From the NCBI GenBank assembly GCA_947625985.1, contig CANQQF010000018.1, positions 1 through 30,822 on the forward strand: a stretch of 30,822 nucleotides of DNA. The letters are read 5' to 3'. Position numbers and translations under genes: made by a program. The stretch is from an uncultured Clostridia bacterium. GTDB taxonomy: Bacteria > Bacillota_A > Clostridia > TANB77 > CAG-508. The notes below the pieces were generated by a model, which did no database searches, had not been told where the DNA came from, and saw only the letters and a list, made by a program, of their open reading frames with translations. Positions 1 through 8,092 of the stretch are shown piece after piece. Positions within the stretch are counted from its first letter, which is position 1; each line of letters begins with the position of its first letter.

Positions 1-66
1 CATTTAACTCAAGCTGAAAAAGATTATCTTGAAATTATGGGAGAAGATATAAAAAAATTACAATAA
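1..66 (+). CDS. C-terminal end of an unknown protein (partial)
   Basis: Frame 1 is open from the first base and ends at a TAA at 64-66, leaving the last 21 residues (ending DYLEIMGEDIKKLQ). The start lies outside the window. The residues are helical and acidic/basic but carry no recognisable motif, so no function can be given. It could also be a chance open frame, because the region after it (67-200) is degenerate and has no convincing gene. Confidence 0.35.
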   Translation, partial: HLTQAEKDYLEIMGEDIKKLQ

Positions 67-202
67 AATTTTGTGGGGTTAAGTATATTGTTCAGAGCAA
101 ATTTCAAATTATAGCCACATTATTTCTGATAAGAAAGTTCGACTTCTTGAAAATAAAATTACAGAACGCAAAATTAGATTAGGATGGGGAGTACCAAATT
201 TA

Positions 203-650
203 GAATTAAAACTCTACAAGAATGGTAATAAAGATCAAATTAAGTTTATTTATGATTTAAAAAAGGAAGTTTATCAAAAATATGTAGAAGAAATTTATGG
301 AGAATGGAACGAAGAAATCCAAAAGAAACTATTTGATAGATTTATGAAAGAAAATTCAAAAAATATAGAACTTATATACTTAAAAGATAAATTAGTCCGG
401 ATTTTATAACGGAAAAGAAATAGAAGATAACACTTTTGAAATAGGCAATATTTGTATAAAACCAGAATATCAAAATAAAGGAATTGGAACAGCAGTATTA
501 AAAGAGATTATATTTGAGAATAAGGAACGAGATGTAAAATTACAAGTATTAAAAATAAACGAAAAAGCAATAAAATTATATAAAAAAATCGGATTCAAAA
601 AAGTAGAGGAAAGTAAAACACATTATATAATGGTTTTTGGCAAAAGCTAG
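203..650 (+). pseudogene. GNAT-family N-acetyltransferase, frameshifted
   Basis: Two open stretches in different frames join into one GNAT protein. The first (to the TAA at 407-409) reads FIYDLKKEVYQKY, then WNEEIQKKLF and IELIYLKDKLV. The second (from about 399 to the TAG at 648-650) reads GFYNGKEIEDN, then the acetyl-CoA binding motif A with IKPEYQNKGIGTAVL, and the typical end KLYKKIGFKKV. Dropping one C at 397-398 (GTCCGGA to GTCGGA) restores KLVGFYNGKE across the junction, so this is a one-base insertion, either a real mutation or a sequence error. No ATG with a ribosome site is visible; the first frame is open back to about 83 with residues that do not look like GNAT, so the true 5' end may also be lost or rearranged. 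The substrate is unknown. Confidence 0.7.
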
Positions 651-695
651 CATAGAAATAAGAATCATTTTATGTAGGAGAAAAAATCACAATAT

Positions 696-725
696 TTGAC
701 ATTACTTTCGAGTATGTGGTATATA
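696..725 (+). promoter_or_regulatory. Candidate sigma-A promoter for the PP-loop/symporter unit
   Basis: TTGACA at 696-701 and TATATA at 720-725, separated by 18 bp, upstream of the gene starting at 812. The predicted transcript would have a leader of about 80 nt. A second TATAAT lies at 764-769 but has no good -35 box. I see no riboswitch fold in the leader. Confidence 0.5.
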
Positions 726-811
726 TAAAAGGGTTTTTTATAACTTTAGAAAATCATAAATTGTATAATATAATTTAATAATAAACGAAGAGAAAGCGGG
801 AGTATAAAAAT

Positions 812-1585
812 ATGAATAAAGAAGATGAAATTAAAGTGTTATGGACGGGTGGATTTGATTCTACTTATAGAATTGTACAGTTGTCAATGAGAGATGTAGC
901 TATTCAACCAATTTATGTTAAAGATCCAAAAAGAAAATCCATTCAATATGAACTTAAAGCTATGAATGAAATTTTAGACTTATTGTCTAAAAAAGAAGAG
1001 ACAAAAGCAAAAATTTTGCCTATAAAACAAATAGATAGAAAAGATATTCCTGAAAATAAAGAAATTTCTCAAGCATATAAGATGTTTAAAAACGAAGTAG
1101 AAATGGGACAACAACATGAATGGTTAGCGCGTCTTGCACTTGAATATCCCGGATTAGAAATTTGTATAGAAAAGGCATTAGGTGAACATACACCAATTCG
1201 TAGTTCTATATTAAGTCATGGAAAACTTATTGATACAGGAGACGGATATATTGTTGATAAAGACAATTCTTCAAAAGAATTGAATCTTATATTAGGAAAT
1301 TTAAAGCTTCCTATTTTTGAAAAGACAAATTTAGAAATGATAGAAGATATAAAAAAATGGAAGTATGAGGATGTAATAAGCCATGTTTGGTTTTGCCATA
1401 ATCCAATTAATGGCAAACCATGTGGAGTATGTAATCCATGTAATACGAAATTTGATTCACAAATGTATTTTATGTTGTCACCTAAAGCAATAAAACGTTG
1501 CGAAAGAGATAAAAAAATTCGTAAGTTATTTGGACCTATGGGAGAAAAAGTTTATAGAAAGTTTGTACATATTATTGGTAAATAA
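812..1585 (+). CDS. QueC-like PP-loop ATPase of unknown substrate
   Basis: 257 residues. The N terminus carries a PP-loop pyrophosphatase-type ATP site, WTGGFDS at residues 11-17, as in enzymes that adenylate a carboxylate or carbonyl. Near the C terminus are four cysteines, C195, C204, C207 and C210 (C-x8-C-x2-C-x2-C), the same spacing as the zinc site of QueC, the 7-cyano-7-deazaguanine synthase. The rest does not look like ordinary QueC and no queD/queE/queF neighbours are present, so a paralogue acting on another substrate is more likely than true queuosine synthesis. It has no signal peptide and should be cytoplasmic. The next genes, 25 bp downstream, are a small membrane peptide and a sodium symporter, so the enzyme may modify the imported compound. 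ATG at 812 follows GGGAG at 798-802. Fold call sound; function open. Confidence 0.8.
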   Translation: MNKEDEIKVLWTGGFDSTYRIVQLSMRDVAIQPIYVKDPKRKSIQYELKAMNEILDLLSKKEETKAKILPIKQIDRKDIPENKEISQAYKMFKNEVEMGQQHEWLARLALEYPGLEICIEKALGEHTPIRSSILSHGKLIDTGDGYIVDKDNSSKELNLILGNLKLPIFEKTNLEMIEDIKKWKYEDVISHVWFCHNPINGKPCGVCNPCNTKFDSQMYFMLSPKAIKRCERDKKIRKLFGPMGEKVYRKFVHIIGK

Positions 1586-1610
1586 AATATAATAAGAGGA
1601 GGAATTTATT

Positions 1611-1736
1611 ATGGAATTAGTAATATCAATTTCTTTTGGAATATGGTTTTTAATCGGATCAATATTTTATGGTTTTATTACAAAAGTAAATCATAAAAAA
1701 GATGAAAAATCGACAAAAGAAGGAGGTAAAGAATAG
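1611..1736 (+). CDS. 41-residue single-pass membrane peptide, putative symporter accessory protein
   Basis: A short gene with a strong AGAGGAGG ribosome site (1595-1602) and ATG at 1611. One hydrophobic span (about residues 3-24, ISFGIWFLIGSIFYGFI) is followed by a charged tail with HKKDEK. Its TAG stop at 1734-1736 touches the ATG of the symporter at 1737, and the symporter's AGGAGG lies inside its last codons, so the two are translationally coupled. Small one-helix proteins beside SSS-family transporters are known as accessory subunits; that this one binds the symporter is inferred from position and topology only. Confidence 0.75.
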   Translation: MELVISISFGIWFLIGSIFYGFITKVNHKKDEKSTKEGGKE

Positions 1737-3335
1737 ATGAATATTTATGTGATAGGCTTAATAGTTGCAATTTTAGCGTTTTTACTTATTGGTATTGGAG
1801 CAGGAAGAAAAGTAAAAAATACAGATGATTATTATGTTGCAGGAAGACGTGCGCCTACAATTCTTATAGTTGGTTCACTTATTGCTTCATTCCTTAGCAC
1901 AGGAGCATTTTTAGGAGATACAGGTGAAGTTTATAGTGGATTTTTTATGGGTATATTAATTGTTGGAGTTTTGCAAGCTTCTGGATATGTATATGGAGCA
2001 GGATTATTTGGAAAATTTATTAGAAGAAGTAAAGTAAATACATTGCCAGAATATTTTGGAAAACGTTTTAATTCTAAAAGAATTAGAAAACTTGCATCTA
2101 TTACTTTGATTGTTGCTGTACTTGCCTATTTGCTTTCAGCTATTCAAGGAGTTTCTACTTTGATTTCTACAATTACAGGTCTAGAATATAAATGGGCAGT
2201 TTTAATAGCTTGGATATCTTTTACAGCTTTTACAGTATATTCTGGTTCCAAAGGAGTTCTTATAACAGACACAATTATGTTTTTAATATTCCTTTTAGGT
2301 GCTTTGATAGGAATACCATTTATAGTAAGTCATGCTGGTGGATGGAATGAAGCAATTTCTGCACTTGCAAATTCCACTACAAATCCGGGAATTATTTCTT
2401 GGACAAATAATTTAAGTTATATGTATTCATCTGGTATCCAAAATTTGATATGGGCTGTTGTTTACGGAGTTGTTTGGGCTATTGTGGTTATGGTAAGTCC
2501 GTGGCAAACTAGTAGATATCTTATGGCAAAAGATGAACACACTGTAATGCGTTCTTCTATATGGGCATCTATGGGTGTTGTTACAGTTACTACAATTTTA
2601 TATTTTTCTGCTGCATTTATTTATAAAATTAATCCTAATTTAACAGATGCAAGCACAGCAATGATATGGGGAGCTATGAATTGTATGCCAACAATTATTG
2701 GAGTTATTTTCTTAACAGGTATTTTATCAGCAGGAATTTCTTCGGCATCTACTTTTTTGTCACTTATTGGTTCATCATTAACAAATGATATTATTACAAA
2801 ATATAAAAATACTTCTGTAAAGAAAGAACTTTTAATTTCCAGAGTTGGAATGTGTATTGCAAGTTTAATCGTTTTACTTCTTGCATTCTTTAATCCACAG
2901 CAAATTTTCTGGATTATGTATTTTGGTGGAACGGTTATTGCGAGTTCGTGGGGAATTGTGGCATTTGTAAGCATCTGGAATAAGAAAATAAGTGAAACTG
3001 GAGCCTTTTGGGGAATGTTATTAGGATTTTTAGGATGTGTTATACCAAAAGCCTTTTCAGCATTAAAAGGAATTACTTTGCCAATATATTTAGATCCATT
3101 TTTTATAGGTGTTATTTTAAGTATTTTAGGTATGCTTATTGGTAGCAAAATTAAACCAGCTACAAAAGAAAATCAAGAATTTGTTAAACAATTACATATT
3201 CGTCCAACTTCCGAAGTAAATATTGAAAAAGATAATAAGACTCATAATCTTACATATGTATATTCTACATTTAGTATAATTCTTGGATTATTTTTTGTAT
3301 TTGCATATGCAATTCCATATTTACACTCTATTTAA
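1737..3335 (+). CDS. Sodium:solute symporter (SSS family)
   Basis: 532 residues, very hydrophobic with about 13 membrane spans. The early motif NTDDYYVAGRR (residues 29-39) followed by a span ending in SFLSTGAFLGDTGEVY is typical of SSS transporters (PutP/PanF-like), as is the conserved GISSASTFLSLIGSSLTNDI segment in the second half. These proteins import a solute with sodium. The substrate cannot be read from the sequence; amino acids, carboxylates, sugars and nucleoside-like compounds are all taken by the family. It is the last gene of the 812-3335 unit, directly abutting the small peptide gene, and is followed by a strong terminator. Long loop near the C terminus, last span at about residues 509-529. 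Confidence 0.9.
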   Translation: MNIYVIGLIVAILAFLLIGIGAGRKVKNTDDYYVAGRRAPTILIVGSLIASFLSTGAFLGDTGEVYSGFFMGILIVGVLQASGYVYGAGLFGKFIRRSKVNTLPEYFGKRFNSKRIRKLASITLIVAVLAYLLSAIQGVSTLISTITGLEYKWAVLIAWISFTAFTVYSGSKGVLITDTIMFLIFLLGALIGIPFIVSHAGGWNEAISALANSTTNPGIISWTNNLSYMYSSGIQNLIWAVVYGVVWAIVVMVSPWQTSRYLMAKDEHTVMRSSIWASMGVVTVTTILYFSAAFIYKINPNLTDASTAMIWGAMNCMPTIIGVIFLTGILSAGISSASTFLSLIGSSLTNDIITKYKNTSVKKELLISRVGMCIASLIVLLLAFFNPQQIFWIMYFGGTVIASSWGIVAFVSIWNKKISETGAFWGMLLGFLGCVIPKAFSALKGITLPIYLDPFFIGVILSILGMLIGSKIKPATKENQEFVKQLHIRPTSEVNIEKDNKTHNLTYVYSTFSIILGLFFVFAYAIPYLHSI

Positions 3336-3396
3336 AAATAAGATTAACCTTAAATCAATGAATTTTATAATAAAAAAGAAAACGATAAATTTAATG

Positions 3397-3430
3397 AAAA
3401 TCCAATTGAGTTTTTACTCAATTGGATTTT
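3397..3430 (+). terminator. Intrinsic terminator, 15-bp perfect stem
   Basis: Arms 3397-3411 and 3416-3430 are perfectly complementary with a 4-nt TTTT loop; the outer A/T ends give a U tail in either direction. It lies 61 bp after the symporter stop and closes that unit. Confidence 0.85.
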
Positions 3431-3571
3431 ATAAATAAAAAGATTTTATTAGAATTTGGTAAAATACAATAAATAGATTATGATACTTTTTTATATTTTT
3501 TATAGAAAAAAATATATAAGTATGATAGAATGTGAATTAATATAAAGAACAAATTAAAAAGGAGATGTATT

Positions 3572-3760
3572 ATGACAGAAAAAGAGATAATAGAAAAAGT
3601 AGAGCAAAGAGTGAAAAAAGAGCTAGAAGGAAAAATAGATCCAGATATGTTTGGATATGTGAATGAATTTGAAAAGAGAAAAAAAGAAATATTAGAAAAA
3701 GAATATGGAATGGAATTTGAAACTAAAAGAGAAAAAAGCAAAACTGAATTTATAGATTAA
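3572..3760 (+). CDS. 62-residue charged helical protein of unknown function
   Basis: ATG at 3572 follows AAAGGAGA at about 3557-3564. Lys and Glu dominate (EKEIIEKVEQRVKKELEG, then VNEFEKRKKEILEKEYG), predicting helices or a short coiled coil with a break at DPDMFG. No cysteine, signal or membrane span. I do not recognise a family. It ends 22 bp before the metalloprotease start, so the two are probably cotranscribed; a role as partner, regulator or inhibitor of the protease is conjecture. No clear promoter is seen in 3431-3571. Confidence 0.65.
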   Translation: MTEKEIIEKVEQRVKKELEGKIDPDMFGYVNEFEKRKKEILEKEYGMEFETKREKSKTEFID

Positions 3761-3782
3761 GGATGTAGAATGGAGAATGAGT

Positions 3783-5576
3783 ATGGATGTTAAACAATTA
3801 TTAGATAATATAAATGAGCTTACTACTGAAGAAAAAGTTAATTTAATGAATAACACAAGATTAGAAGATATTGCTGAATACATAAATAATAAAGGAACAC
3901 AAAAAGAAAGTGTAATAGAAATGTTTCAACTTATAGTTTCAAGTGAAGCAATTTTTAAATTTGTTAATTTATTAAAGAATGATGCTGATAAAGCAAAAGT
4001 AATGATATATTGCAATGCAAATGTAGGTGACTTATTGCAAATGTCAGATAACTCATTTACAAGAAACTTATTAATTAAGCAAACTTCAGATTTAGGATAT
4101 CAAAATGATCAACTAATAGAAAGTGTAAATGAATATGAAATATATAGAGATATGATAGATTCATTGGATACAGAAAGGGAAAAAACAGAATTAATAGCAA
4201 CAATAGGTGATTTTGATTTACGTTTACACTTCTTGGAAGAAATAGAAAATAAAGAAAATAGAAAATATATAATAGACAGTTTTGATGGAAAACTTGATCC
4301 AGATATAAAAAGTCAAGCTGAGTTAGTACAAACAATGATTAGAGAATATGTAGAAGATAATTGGAAGGAATACTTGGATGATAAGAAAAGAGAAAGAATG
4401 GATATAGCATTTAAAAGTTCAAATGTTAGTTATGAACAATTAGAGCCACTAGTAAATGGAAAAACAAACTTTTTATATGATTATATTAATATTTCTTCAA
4501 GACATATACATAATAAAAATAAAACAATAGGTTTTTTAGCACATGAGTATTGTCATCTTTTATCAAAAGCTGATTATAAAACTGAAGGAATAATAACACC
4601 AGACTTGATTGAAGAAGGAATGGCAGATTTATTTGCAGATTTAGTAATAAATCATTACATAGAAAAACATGGAAGTGTAGAATTAGATGGTAAAAAAATA
4701 AGGATTGACTACCCTTATGAAATATATAGTGGATATAATAACGAGAATGCATGGACTAGAGCTATGTTATATGGAATAAGTAAAACAGGAAAAGACAAAG
4801 AGGTAATGCAAGAATATATTCTAGGAGATAAGCAAAAAGCACTTGATACGTGGCTTGAGCAAGAAAATGTTGATATGTTTGTAGATTTAAACACTTTATA
4901 TCAAATGCCACATATGGATTTTTCTGATATTGATTTAGACTCTATTTATGCAAAAAGAAGTTTTGTTTTAAATTTATTTGAATTACAAAACAGGTTGAAA
5001 TCAAAAAATATAGATGTAATTGGGGTCGTTGATAATGGGATGACATATTTTGCAGATTTTATAGGTGACAAATATTTTGACAATAGAAAATTATATGAGA
5101 TTTCAAGAGAGGAAATGGAAGAGTTCAATAGATTACTTATAGGTCAAACAAACCCTGTTGGAAAATCTAGCATTGTCAATTATGCGGATTTTTATAATAA
5201 AAAAATAGATGAAATAACTGATGAAGAAATTCAAGAACATTCATTTGAAATACTAGAAACGTCACTTGCATTATGGCCTGAAATGACTACAGTAGGACAA
5301 AACGTGGAGTATGTTTGGGGAGAATGTTTTGCAAAAGAAATTGAAAAAGTTAATAATGGTCAACCATCAGAAGAATCTTTAAGAAAATATGAAAGAATAA
5401 TACCAGATTATTTAAAACTAATTAATCCGGATGATGGAGAAACAAATTTATACTTAATAGATTTTATCAAAGATTTAAAATTTGCATGTATGGAACAAGC
5501 AAAAAATGAAGCGAAAAATACGAAGAAAAAAGAAAAGGTACACGAAGGAGAAGAGAATGGAAGGGAAGATATATAA
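3783..5576 (+). CDS. Cytoplasmic HEXXH metalloprotease-like protein with helical-repeat N terminus
   Basis: About 597 residues. I place the start at the ATG at 3783 because GGAG at 3772-3775 is well spaced for it; an in-frame ATG at 3777 would sit on top of that site. Numbering from 3777, the zinc motif HEYCH is at 256-260, followed 20 residues later by E280-GMA-D284, the E-x3-D arrangement of gluzincins (thermolysin-like), where E280 would be the third zinc ligand. Before it lie about 200 helical residues with short repeating Asp-rich units (IYRDMIDSLDTE, HFLEEIENKENRKY). No signal peptide or membrane span, so it should act in the cytoplasm. The C-terminal 300 residues are acidic and unassigned, with a charged KKKEKVHEGEENG tail. 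The catalytic motif is clear; the substrate and family are unknown to me. Confidence 0.8.
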   Translation: MDVKQLLDNINELTTEEKVNLMNNTRLEDIAEYINNKGTQKESVIEMFQLIVSSEAIFKFVNLLKNDADKAKVMIYCNANVGDLLQMSDNSFTRNLLIKQTSDLGYQNDQLIESVNEYEIYRDMIDSLDTEREKTELIATIGDFDLRLHFLEEIENKENRKYIIDSFDGKLDPDIKSQAELVQTMIREYVEDNWKEYLDDKKRERMDIAFKSSNVSYEQLEPLVNGKTNFLYDYINISSRHIHNKNKTIGFLAHEYCHLLSKADYKTEGIITPDLIEEGMADLFADLVINHYIEKHGSVELDGKKIRIDYPYEIYSGYNNENAWTRAMLYGISKTGKDKEVMQEYILGDKQKALDTWLEQENVDMFVDLNTLYQMPHMDFSDIDLDSIYAKRSFVLNLFELQNRLKSKNIDVIGVVDNGMTYFADFIGDKYFDNRKLYEISREEMEEFNRLLIGQTNPVGKSSIVNYADFYNKKIDEITDEEIQEHSFEILETSLALWPEMTTVGQNVEYVWGECFAKEIEKVNNGQPSEESLRKYERIIPDYLKLINPDDGETNLYLIDFIKDLKFACMEQAKNEAKNTKKKEKVHEGEENGREDI

Positions 5577-5719
5577 GGCTTTATAGTACTAGAAGAGAAA
5601 AATTAGAGATGATAAACTTAAATGGCAGTGAAATAACGAATAAGGAAGAATATATAAAAATGCTTGAAAATAAAAGGGTTGAAATTAGTTTTAAAAAAGA
5701 AAATCTGAAACTTAAATAA
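5557..5719 (+). pseudogene. Small ORF overlapping the metalloprotease end, apparently frameshifted
   Basis: An ATG at 5557 has a good AAGGAG site at 5545-5550 and starts inside the last codons of the metalloprotease (MEGKIYKAL), but meets TAG after nine residues. In the next frame the sequence is open at once and runs to TAA at 5717-5719: STRREKLEMINLNGSEITNK, then EEYIKMLENKRVEISFKKEN. Joined, they give a protein of about 54 residues, so one extra base (or two missing) near 5580-5586 is likely. Alternatively translation begins at the internal ATG at 5609, giving 36 residues, though no good ribosome site precedes it. No family recognised. Confidence 0.45.
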
Positions 5720-5745
5720 GCAGATAAACGTAGGAGGTTTACAGG

Positions 5746-7056
5746 ATGAGCAAAGGAAAAAGAATGGCATCTAAGGCAGACATGAAAAAAAACAAAGCAA
5801 TCCGAAAACAGAATGGCAAAAAAAGAGGAAAAGGTAAAAGAGTAAAAACTAGAAATAAGAGTTTATTTAATTTTAGAACAAATATATATAGAAATAAAAC
5901 TGCTAAACAAAAAGCTAAGGTAAAAGCTAAACAAAATAAAAAACGCAAACCAAATATAATACAAGATACGAAAAAAGTAACTAATGGAAAAAATAAAAAA
6001 CAAAATGAAAAAGGACAACAAAAGAAAAAGGTAATAACTGTAAGAAGAAGGATAAACAAAGTAAGAGTATTTGTTGCATTGCTAATATTAATCTTATTAA
6101 TATTAATTGGTGTATTTATATTAAAAGGCATAGTAAGTATTATTAGTAATATTAATCTAATAGAGCCTAAAGAAAATAAAGCAGTTGAAACTGAAGCAAA
6201 TCCAGAAGAACAAACGTCTGAACCAAGTCAAACATCTGAACCAGAGATAGAGCCATCTGAGGATGCAGAAATAAAAAAATTAATAGAAAATGTAATAGCA
6301 GAAAAGGGATTATCAGAAAAAAGTTTTGCCTTTTTCTATTACAATACAAATACAAAAAAATGTTATTTCTACAATGAAAATAAATATATGACTGCAGCTA
6401 GTTCAATAAAAATGCCAATAGCAATGACTTATTATGATAAAGCTGAAAGTGGAGAATTAACTTTAGAAGATAAAATTACATATACACAAGATTCATATGA
6501 AGAAGGAGAAGGAAAAACTGTAGTAGAATATAAGGTAGGAAGCAAAATTCCAATAAGTTATTTAATAGAGCAATCAATTGTAAATAGTGATAATACAGCA
6601 ACAAATATATTAATTAATAATTTAGGATATAGACAATATAGATATAAAATTGCTGAATTTTCATCTGTTGAAGTCCCAACTGACTTCTATTCAGAAAATA
6701 TAACTTCAGCAAAACTTGGATATGATATAGTAAAACGCTTATATGAAAATAAAGAAAAATATGCTCAATTAATAGAGCTTTTAAAACAATCTTCACATGG
6801 TTCATATTTAAAAAAATACATAGATGTTGATGTAGCGCATAAGTTTGGAAGTTATGAAGGATATATTCATGATTATGGAATAGTATTTGGAAAAAATGAT
6901 TATCTTATTGGCATATATACAAAAGGTATAAAAAATGGAGAAGAATTTATTGCAGAGCTTAGTTCAGAAGTATATAAATTTGAAGAAACGGGAGAAAGTA
7001 AGTATATACCAGATAAAGATATAGAAAAACAAACGGAGATAACAGAAAGTGAATAA
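5746..7056 (+). CDS. Membrane-anchored class A beta-lactamase-like serine hydrolase
   Basis: 436 residues. Residues 1-105 are extremely rich in Lys and Arg and have no acidic clusters; a single membrane span follows (about 108-131, with ALLILILLILIGVFIL), so the basic part faces the cytoplasm. After an acidic Ser/Thr/Pro/Glu linker (about 145-175) comes the extracellular domain with the beta-lactamase signatures: S219-S-I-K222 (nucleophile and base), S281-D-N283 and K366-F-G368. The omega-loop ExxLN with the deacylating Glu of true class A enzymes is not visible, so a DD-peptidase-like or other wall hydrolase role is more plausible than drug breakdown. Followed 19 bp later by an LD-carboxypeptidase, which supports a peptidoglycan role. 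Ribosome site AGGAGG at 5732-5737. Confidence 0.8.
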   Translation: MSKGKRMASKADMKKNKAIRKQNGKKRGKGKRVKTRNKSLFNFRTNIYRNKTAKQKAKVKAKQNKKRKPNIIQDTKKVTNGKNKKQNEKGQQKKKVITVRRRINKVRVFVALLILILLILIGVFILKGIVSIISNINLIEPKENKAVETEANPEEQTSEPSQTSEPEIEPSEDAEIKKLIENVIAEKGLSEKSFAFFYYNTNTKKCYFYNENKYMTAASSIKMPIAMTYYDKAESGELTLEDKITYTQDSYEEGEGKTVVEYKVGSKIPISYLIEQSIVNSDNTATNILINNLGYRQYRYKIAEFSSVEVPTDFYSENITSAKLGYDIVKRLYENKEKYAQLIELLKQSSHGSYLKKYIDVDVAHKFGSYEGYIHDYGIVFGKNDYLIGIYTKGIKNGEEFIAELSSEVYKFEETGESKYIPDKDIEKQTEITESE

Positions 7057-7075
7057 TAAAAAAGGAGGAGATAAA

Positions 7076-8062
7076 ATGATACCACAAAAATTGAAAGCAG
7101 GAGATGAGGTCAGAGTAATCGCACCCTCAAGAAGCATGAAAATCTTAGGAGAAGATTGTAAGAAAATTGCAACAGAAAGATTAGAAGCTTTGGGACTTAA
7201 AGTTTCATTTGGAGAATATGTAAATGAGTCTGATGAAGATTATATGGTTGCAACTGTCGAACATAGAGTACAAGACTTAAATAAAGCCTTTGCAGACAAA
7301 AATGTTAAAGCAATTTTAACAGTAATAGGAGGATTTAATTCAAATCAAATTTTGGATTATATTGACTATGATACAATAAAAGAAAATCCAAAAATCTTTT
7401 GTGGATTTTCAGATATAACAGCATTATCTTGTGCAATACATGCAAAAACTGGATTAGTTACATATTCAGGACCACATTATTCTAGTTTTGGTATGTTAAA
7501 AGGATTTGAATATGAATTAGACTATTTTAAGAAAATGTTCTTTCAAGAGGATGAATTTGAAATTGTTTCTTCAAAAGAGTGGAGTGATGATTTATGGTTT
7601 TTAGATCAAGAAAAAAGAGAATTTATTCCAAATGATGGTATGTTTGTAATAAATGAAGGAGAAGCAGAAGGTGATATAGTTGGAGGTAATCTTTGTACAT
7701 TAAATTTATTACAAGGAACGCAATATATGCCAAGTATAGAAAACAAAATATTATTTATAGAAGATGACAATATGGAAGCTGAATTATTTTTAGTAAATTT
7801 TGATAGAAATTTACAGTCATTAATCCATTTACCAGAGTTTAAGACAGTTAAAGGGATAGTATTAGGAAGAGATGAAAAAACATGCAATATGACAAAAGAA
7901 AAATGGATAAGAATGATTAAAAATAAGCCTGAACTAAACAATATTCCTGTTATTGCAGGGGCGGATTTTGGACATACAACACCAATATTTACTTTCCCAG
8001 TTGGTGGACATGCTAAATTAGAAGCAAGAGGAAAAAATATAAAATTGATAGTAAAAGGTTAG
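7076..8062 (+). CDS. S66-family LD-carboxypeptidase (LdcA/MccF-like)
   Basis: 328 residues. The AAAGGAGGAG site at 7061-7070 sets the start at ATG 7076; an upstream in-frame ATG at 7049 lies before that site and inside the previous gene. N-terminal residues LKAGDEVRVIAPS are the family's usual opening. The Ser-Glu-His triad is visible: S112 in GFSDIT, E229 in LFIEDD and H300 in DFGHTTP. LdcA enzymes remove the terminal D-Ala from muropeptide tetrapeptides during wall recycling; the related MccF cleaves peptidyl-nucleotide antibiotics such as microcin C. There is no signal peptide, so it is cytoplasmic. The neighbour upstream is a membrane serine hydrolase, favouring a wall role. TAG stop. Confidence 0.9.
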   Translation: MIPQKLKAGDEVRVIAPSRSMKILGEDCKKIATERLEALGLKVSFGEYVNESDEDYMVATVEHRVQDLNKAFADKNVKAILTVIGGFNSNQILDYIDYDTIKENPKIFCGFSDITALSCAIHAKTGLVTYSGPHYSSFGMLKGFEYELDYFKKMFFQEDEFEIVSSKEWSDDLWFLDQEKREFIPNDGMFVINEGEAEGDIVGGNLCTLNLLQGTQYMPSIENKILFIEDDNMEAELFLVNFDRNLQSLIHLPEFKTVKGIVLGRDEKTCNMTKEKWIRMIKNKPELNNIPVIAGADFGHTTPIFTFPVGGHAKLEARGKNIKLIVKG

Positions 8063-8092
8063 ATGAAAACGAAAGAATAAAAGGAGAAAGAA

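Noticed and set aside
721..811. preQ1 riboswitch before the QueC-like gene
   Set aside because: The short preQ1 stem-loop with its A-rich tail could not be found in the leader.
812..1585. Membership of a Qat or Dpd anti-phage system because of the QueC-like fold
   Set aside because: None of the partner genes (QatA, QatB, QatD or the Dpd set) is present; the neighbours are a membrane peptide and a symporter.
2621..3148. Minus-strand open frame of 175 codons within the symporter
   Set aside because: It is antisense to a clear SSS gene, has no ribosome site, and its content mirrors the hydrophobic codons of the real gene.
5739..6131. Minus-strand open frame of 130 codons, Phe/Leu-rich
   Set aside because: It is the shadow of the Lys-rich tail of the serine hydrolase (AAA/AAG read as TTT/CTT).
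7049..7075. Earlier ATG for the LD-carboxypeptidase
   Set aside because: The strong AAAGGAGGAG lies between this ATG and the one at 7076, which matches the family's normal N terminus.
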